From NCBI GenBank assembly GCA_964560655.1, contig CAZLLR010000002.1:1-50151 (forward strand): 50,151 nucleotides of DNA. The letters run 5' to 3'. Below are positions 47,671 through 50,151 of this stretch, piece by piece. The notes under the pieces are model-generated. The model was not told the DNA's origin and ran no database searches. It saw only the letters and a list, made by a program, of their open reading frames with translations. The position numbers and the translations under genes were made by a program. The first letter of the stretch is position 1; every line of letters begins with the position of its first letter. Origin of the DNA: GCA-002772825 sp964560655 (GTDB lineage Bacteria > Patescibacteriota > Minisyncoccia > GCA-002772825).

Positions 47671-48426
47671 TTATTTGGCGATATTATATTTATCGCTACG
47701 GAGAAATCCTATTAAGATAATCAAGAAAGAAACTAATGCAATTATGTGGAAATACCACCACAATATATTCCACTCTTCATAAAAGAATGGGATGATACCG
47801 GTATTTATCAACATAGAAAGACTTACAATAATATATAAAACTAAACCACTTGCATGCTTCTTATATCTTAATAATAATACAACAACACTTAATAAGAAAA
47901 ATAAGGAAGTCACCCCGGTGATTATATCAAGGTTGCGTCCTATATATTCAGCTATGGGCGGAGTCCCAAGGATAAATATAGGATAAGCAACGGTTGCCGC
48001 AATGACACCGGTAACTATTTTTAATCTCTTTTTATAAATCCCCTCTTTCCATTTATTTAAAGAAAAGCCTAATCCTAAAAATAGAAGCGAACCAAAGAAT
48101 AGTCCAGTATGCTCAAATATATCAAAAAGCATTTCATCAATAAACAAAAAACCCGGTACAAAAACACCGTGCGCCAAAAAGATAAAACCAAACAAATAAA
48201 AAGCCAATGCTAGAAACAATTCATAAACATTTTTAGAATATGAGTAAGATATATAAGCGCGATATGCCGCAAAAAAAGCGACAAGGCACATTATAATCAT
48301 TAACGCACCATGTATCAGATGATTATGAATAATTATATCAGGAGTGTCTACTGTCTTAAATATATATACAAAAACCCCGAAACCGACGAGGAAAGATGTT
48401 AAAGAAAGAATTATGACCTTTTTCAT
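47671..48426 (-). CDS. Seven-helix membrane protein, unknown
   Basis: This 251-residue protein has about seven membrane helices and several histidines at helix ends or within them (IIHNHLIHGALM, LAHGVFVPG, DIFEHTGLFFG, WWYFHIIAL). Histidines so placed can bind haem or metal, but no known motif is complete. The family is not recognised. It lies on the same strand as hemerythrin with a gap of about 70 bases, so a shared role in oxygen or metal handling is possible, though only position suggests it. Confidence 0.75.
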   Translation of the reverse strand: MKKVIILSLTSFLVGFGVFVYIFKTVDTPDIIIHNHLIHGALMIIMCLVAFFAAYRAYISYSYSKNVYELFLALAFYLFGFIFLAHGVFVPGFLFIDEMLFDIFEHTGLFFGSLLFLGLGFSLNKWKEGIYKKRLKIVTGVIAATVAYPIFILGTPPIAEYIGRNLDIITGVTSLFFLLSVVVLLLRYKKHASGLVLYIIVSLSMLINTGIIPFFYEEWNILWWYFHIIALVSFLIILIGFLRSDKYNIAK

Positions 48427-48497
48427 TATATTTCTATAATAACCTTTCTAAGCTTCGATAGGAACATAACTATGTGAATAACCGGAAATCAAAATCT

Positions 48498-48971
48498 CTA
48501 ATGCGAGCAACCACAAACGTTAGAAGGTGTCATATCTTTTATCTGTTTAAAAATAATTTTCTTTTCTTTGTCATCAGCAGACTGATCTATTAGAGGATAG
48601 AGTATATTCTCCTCTTTATCATTATGGCCTCTTAAGATATCCGTCAGTTCATTATCCATATCTTCTGTATTAAAATCTCCAGTGTTTATCTGCCCTCTTA
48701 TATTATCAAGCAAGTCTTTTATCTCAAGATGTTCTGCCCTCATCACAGAAGTGGGACCGCCGTCTTTCATCCCCGTCTTCTCTTCAAAGAGCGGAAACAG
48801 TATCTCCTCTTCCCACTTGATATGAACGAAGAGCCCCCTTCTAAAGGGGCAAAAATTCTTCTTCGCCTCTTGATCGTCTTTTCCTTTAAGCTCCTTGAAC
48901 TTTTCAAAAAGTCCGTCTAACCTTTTATGATCCTCCTGCATAAACTCTTTTATACTTTCGTCATTGTTCAT
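48498..48971 (-). CDS. Hemerythrin-like HHE domain protein
   Basis: This 157-residue four-helix protein has the di-iron ligands of the HHE family: H15 in EDHKRL, H50 and E54 in VHIKWEEEILFP, H81 in AEHLEI, and H116 and E120 in GHNDKEENILYP. Hemerythrin domains bind oxygen or sense oxygen and iron. The tail VCGCSH adds two Cys and a His that might bind another metal. It fits with the superoxide reductase, AhpC and ferritin-like genes as oxygen handling. Confidence 0.92.
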   Translation of the reverse strand: MNNDESIKEFMQEDHKRLDGLFEKFKELKGKDDQEAKKNFCPFRRGLFVHIKWEEEILFPLFEEKTGMKDGGPTSVMRAEHLEIKDLLDNIRGQINTGDFNTEDMDNELTDILRGHNDKEENILYPLIDQSADDKEKKIIFKQIKDMTPSNVCGCSH

Positions 48972-49082
48972 AAAAAAATCTTAACATATTAATATCCCTT
49001 AAAACAAGTTTTTCGTGTTATTATTATAAATAATATAAAAGGTCGACATTAATGCTTATTAACTAATTACTTATATAATACA

Positions 49083-49436
49083 ATGAATAAAGAAAAAATG
49101 ATTAAGATTATAATGATAATCATCATAATCTCTTCTGCTTTCTATGCTTGGCAAGGTATAGACATGCACAATCAAGTAACTACAGAAGAAGCTTCTTTCC
49201 ATAAACTCCAAACAGAATACTTTACACAGAGTAAAGCTGTTCGAGATGGAGCTGAGACAGGCTCTGACTTAAATAAACAACTAGTTCAAATTAAAAACTA
49301 CCCTTCTGATTTATTAAGACTTAAGTTAGTTGGCGTTGGAAAAATCCTCACAGGAATCTTTATCCTACTCTTAGGAATTCTTGTTGCCCTTATGAGTATG
49401 CCTCGTAAGCTTAGTTCTGTAATCAAAGAACAGTAA
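49083..49436 (+). CDS. Two-helix membrane protein, unknown
   Basis: This 117-residue protein has an N-terminal membrane helix (about residues 7-25), an extracytoplasmic helical segment (about 26-80) and a second helix (about 84-106), with a short basic tail (MPRKLSSVIKEQ). No family is recognised. It is divergent from hemerythrin and ends before a strong terminator. No Shine-Dalgarno sequence. Confidence 0.7.
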   Translation: MNKEKMIKIIMIIIIISSAFYAWQGIDMHNQVTTEEASFHKLQTEYFTQSKAVRDGAETGSDLNKQLVQIKNYPSDLLRLKLVGVGKILTGIFILLLGILVALMSMPRKLSSVIKEQ

Positions 49437-49448
49437 GAAATTTCTCAA

Positions 49449-49491
49449 TCCAAAAAAATAATTCTATCTTAGATAGAGTTATTTTTTTGGA
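49449..49491. terminator. 20-bp terminator stem-loop
   Basis: Arms 49449-49468 and 49472-49491 pair over 20 bp with one G-T wobble and a TTA loop. The stem contains A/T runs, so it ends both the plus-strand two-helix gene and the minus-strand reductase-like gene. Confidence 0.85.
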
Positions 49492-49521
49492 TGTCTATAT
49501 TTAATGATTTTTACGTAATAA

Positions 49522-50151
49522 TCAATGAAATAGAATGTGAAGAATCTTTTTATTAAACGAATTAAGTTTTTCAACAAAATAACTAGAGATAACTTTTTTA
49601 TTAATCCTTGAAGCTGTGGGATATGGATAAATCTTATTGAACAAATGCTTAATATCTAAATTACTAGAATTAGCAAGCACTAATTTTTGAAAAAGTTCTC
49701 CAGCATCTGGCGCGATCATGGTCCCACCTAGGAGCTTATTTTTGAAGATAAATAATTTTACTTTTCCTTTAGTAAAGCCACTAACTATAGCCCTGTCGTC
49801 ATCTTCAAAAGATGACTCAAGTAGCTGGTAATTTATATTTCTCTTCTTAAGCTCGCCTTCGCTTAGACCAAAGGTTGCTATTTCAGGATATGTGTAAGTA
49901 ACCCACGATATGTGGTCTGTGTTTAGCTCTTTTTTAAAAGGAGAAAAGAAGTTCCTCAAGATCGCCCCAGCATGCAACTCTGCCGCATGAGTAAATTGGT
50001 GTTGCCCTAGAATATCTCCGCAAAGATAAACCTTTTTATTAGTCGTTCTTAAGTAATTATCACTTTTTATCTTTCTACCATTTTCATCTAACTTTATATC
50101 CGCTTTTTCAAGATCTAATTTTTCTACATTTAGTTCCCTGCCGACAGCAGC
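49522..50151 (-). CDS. FAD-dependent pyridine nucleotide-disulfide oxidoreductase-like protein, partial
   Basis: The frame is open from the right edge (50151) to the stop at 49522, giving 209 C-terminal residues; the start lies outside the window. AAVGREL at the edge, KVYLCGDILGQHQFTHAAEL (FAD-binding GD motif) and the dimerisation domain (HISWVTYTYPEIATFGLSEG, then KVKLFIFKNKLLGGTMIAPD, KIYPYPTAS) match mercuric-reductase/dihydrolipoamide-dehydrogenase-type enzymes. The dimerisation-domain catalytic His-Pro pair seen in lipoamide dehydrogenases appears replaced (YPYPTAS), and the N-terminal disulfide cannot be checked, so the substrate is open. Confidence 0.88.
   Translation of the reverse strand, partial: AAVGRELNVEKLDLEKADIKLDENGRKIKSDNYLRTTNKKVYLCGDILGQHQFTHAAELHAGAILRNFFSPFKKELNTDHISWVTYTYPEIATFGLSEGELKKRNINYQLLESSFEDDDRAIVSGFTKGKVKLFIFKNKLLGGTMIAPDAGELFQKLVLANSSNLDIKHLFNKIYPYPTASRINKKVISSYFVEKLNSFNKKILHILFH

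Noticed and set aside
49522..49977. Reading the right-edge gene as a complete 151-residue protein
   Set aside because: The apparent start is an internal TTG; the frame stays open and homologous upstream to the window edge, so it is a partial gene.
1..50151. Prophage or integrative element in the window
   Set aside because: No integrase, capsid, portal, terminase or attachment-site pair was seen; the TraD-like ATPase stands alone.

Overview
The window looks like a chromosomal contig from a Candidate Phyla Radiation (Patescibacteria) bacterium, most likely of the Parcubacteria. The signs are compact gene order, AT-rich sequence, a very large secreted protein with a peptidoglycan-binding domain followed by a Thr-Pro linker and beta-sandwich repeats, a long-branch EF-P, a short FtsK, an ECF sigma factor beside a tiny membrane protein, an orphan TraD/VirB4-like ATPase, and ribosomal operons lacking rplI after rpsR and rplA after rplK. 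Stop codons behave as in genetic code 11. A precise lineage cannot be given from sequence reading alone.

Layout. 1-2.9 kb is a small accessory patch: the start of a secreted protein, two tandemly duplicated membrane-anchored proteins, a REP-associated tyrosine transposase (RAYT) surrounded by perfect palindromes, and a TPR protein. 2.95-7.3 kb holds the giant surface protein and a 700-base gene-free stretch. 7.3-13.6 kb holds a winged-helix protein, ftsK, a small Ig-like membrane protein, recA, an ECF sigma factor with a membrane partner, and efp. 13.7-31 kb is a long minus-strand block: rpsR-ssb-rpsF-tatD-metG, an AI-2E permease, an M16 peptidase, glyS, a beta-repeat membrane protein, recO, two glycosidases, an EamA transporter and ileS. 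31-33 kb is a thymidylate-synthase-like / dCMP-deaminase pair. 33.2-37.8 kb holds a CYTH protein, secE-nusG-rplK, an FtsB-like gene, an unlisted 34-codon gene and lepA. 37.9-41 kb is an oxygen-defence cluster (superoxide reductase, AhpC, encapsulin-type ferritin) followed by murJ. 41.2-44.2 kb holds RNase P RNA, a 100-N scaffold gap and a class II ribonucleotide reductase. 44.4-50.2 kb holds the TraD/VirB4-like ATPase with a small partner, a Cys-rich peptide, a 7-TM protein, hemerythrin and the 3' part of a flavin disulfide reductase-like gene.

How it works together. Most of the window is housekeeping: chromosome segregation and repair (ftsK, recA, recO, ssb), translation (efp, three tRNA ligases, lepA, ribosomal proteins), secretion and wall synthesis (secE, murJ, FtsB-like) and dNTP supply (nrdJ, dCMP deaminase, thymidylate synthase-like). 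The iron enzymes (superoxide reductase, ferritin-like, hemerythrin), AhpC and a B12-dependent reductase suit an anaerobe that meets oxygen occasionally.

The most notable observations are: an isoleucyl-tRNA synthetase with a complete histidine-phosphatase domain inserted in it; a palindromic repeat that folds as a three-way junction and shows compensatory changes between copies, one copy of which supplies the end of rpsF; a second palindrome family clustered around and inside the RAYT gene; a thymidylate synthase fused to an MtrA-like domain; a likely spurious assembly gap with an exact 55-base overlap; and translation signals that are mostly without Shine-Dalgarno sequences, with several -10 boxes only 6-9 bases from the ATG.
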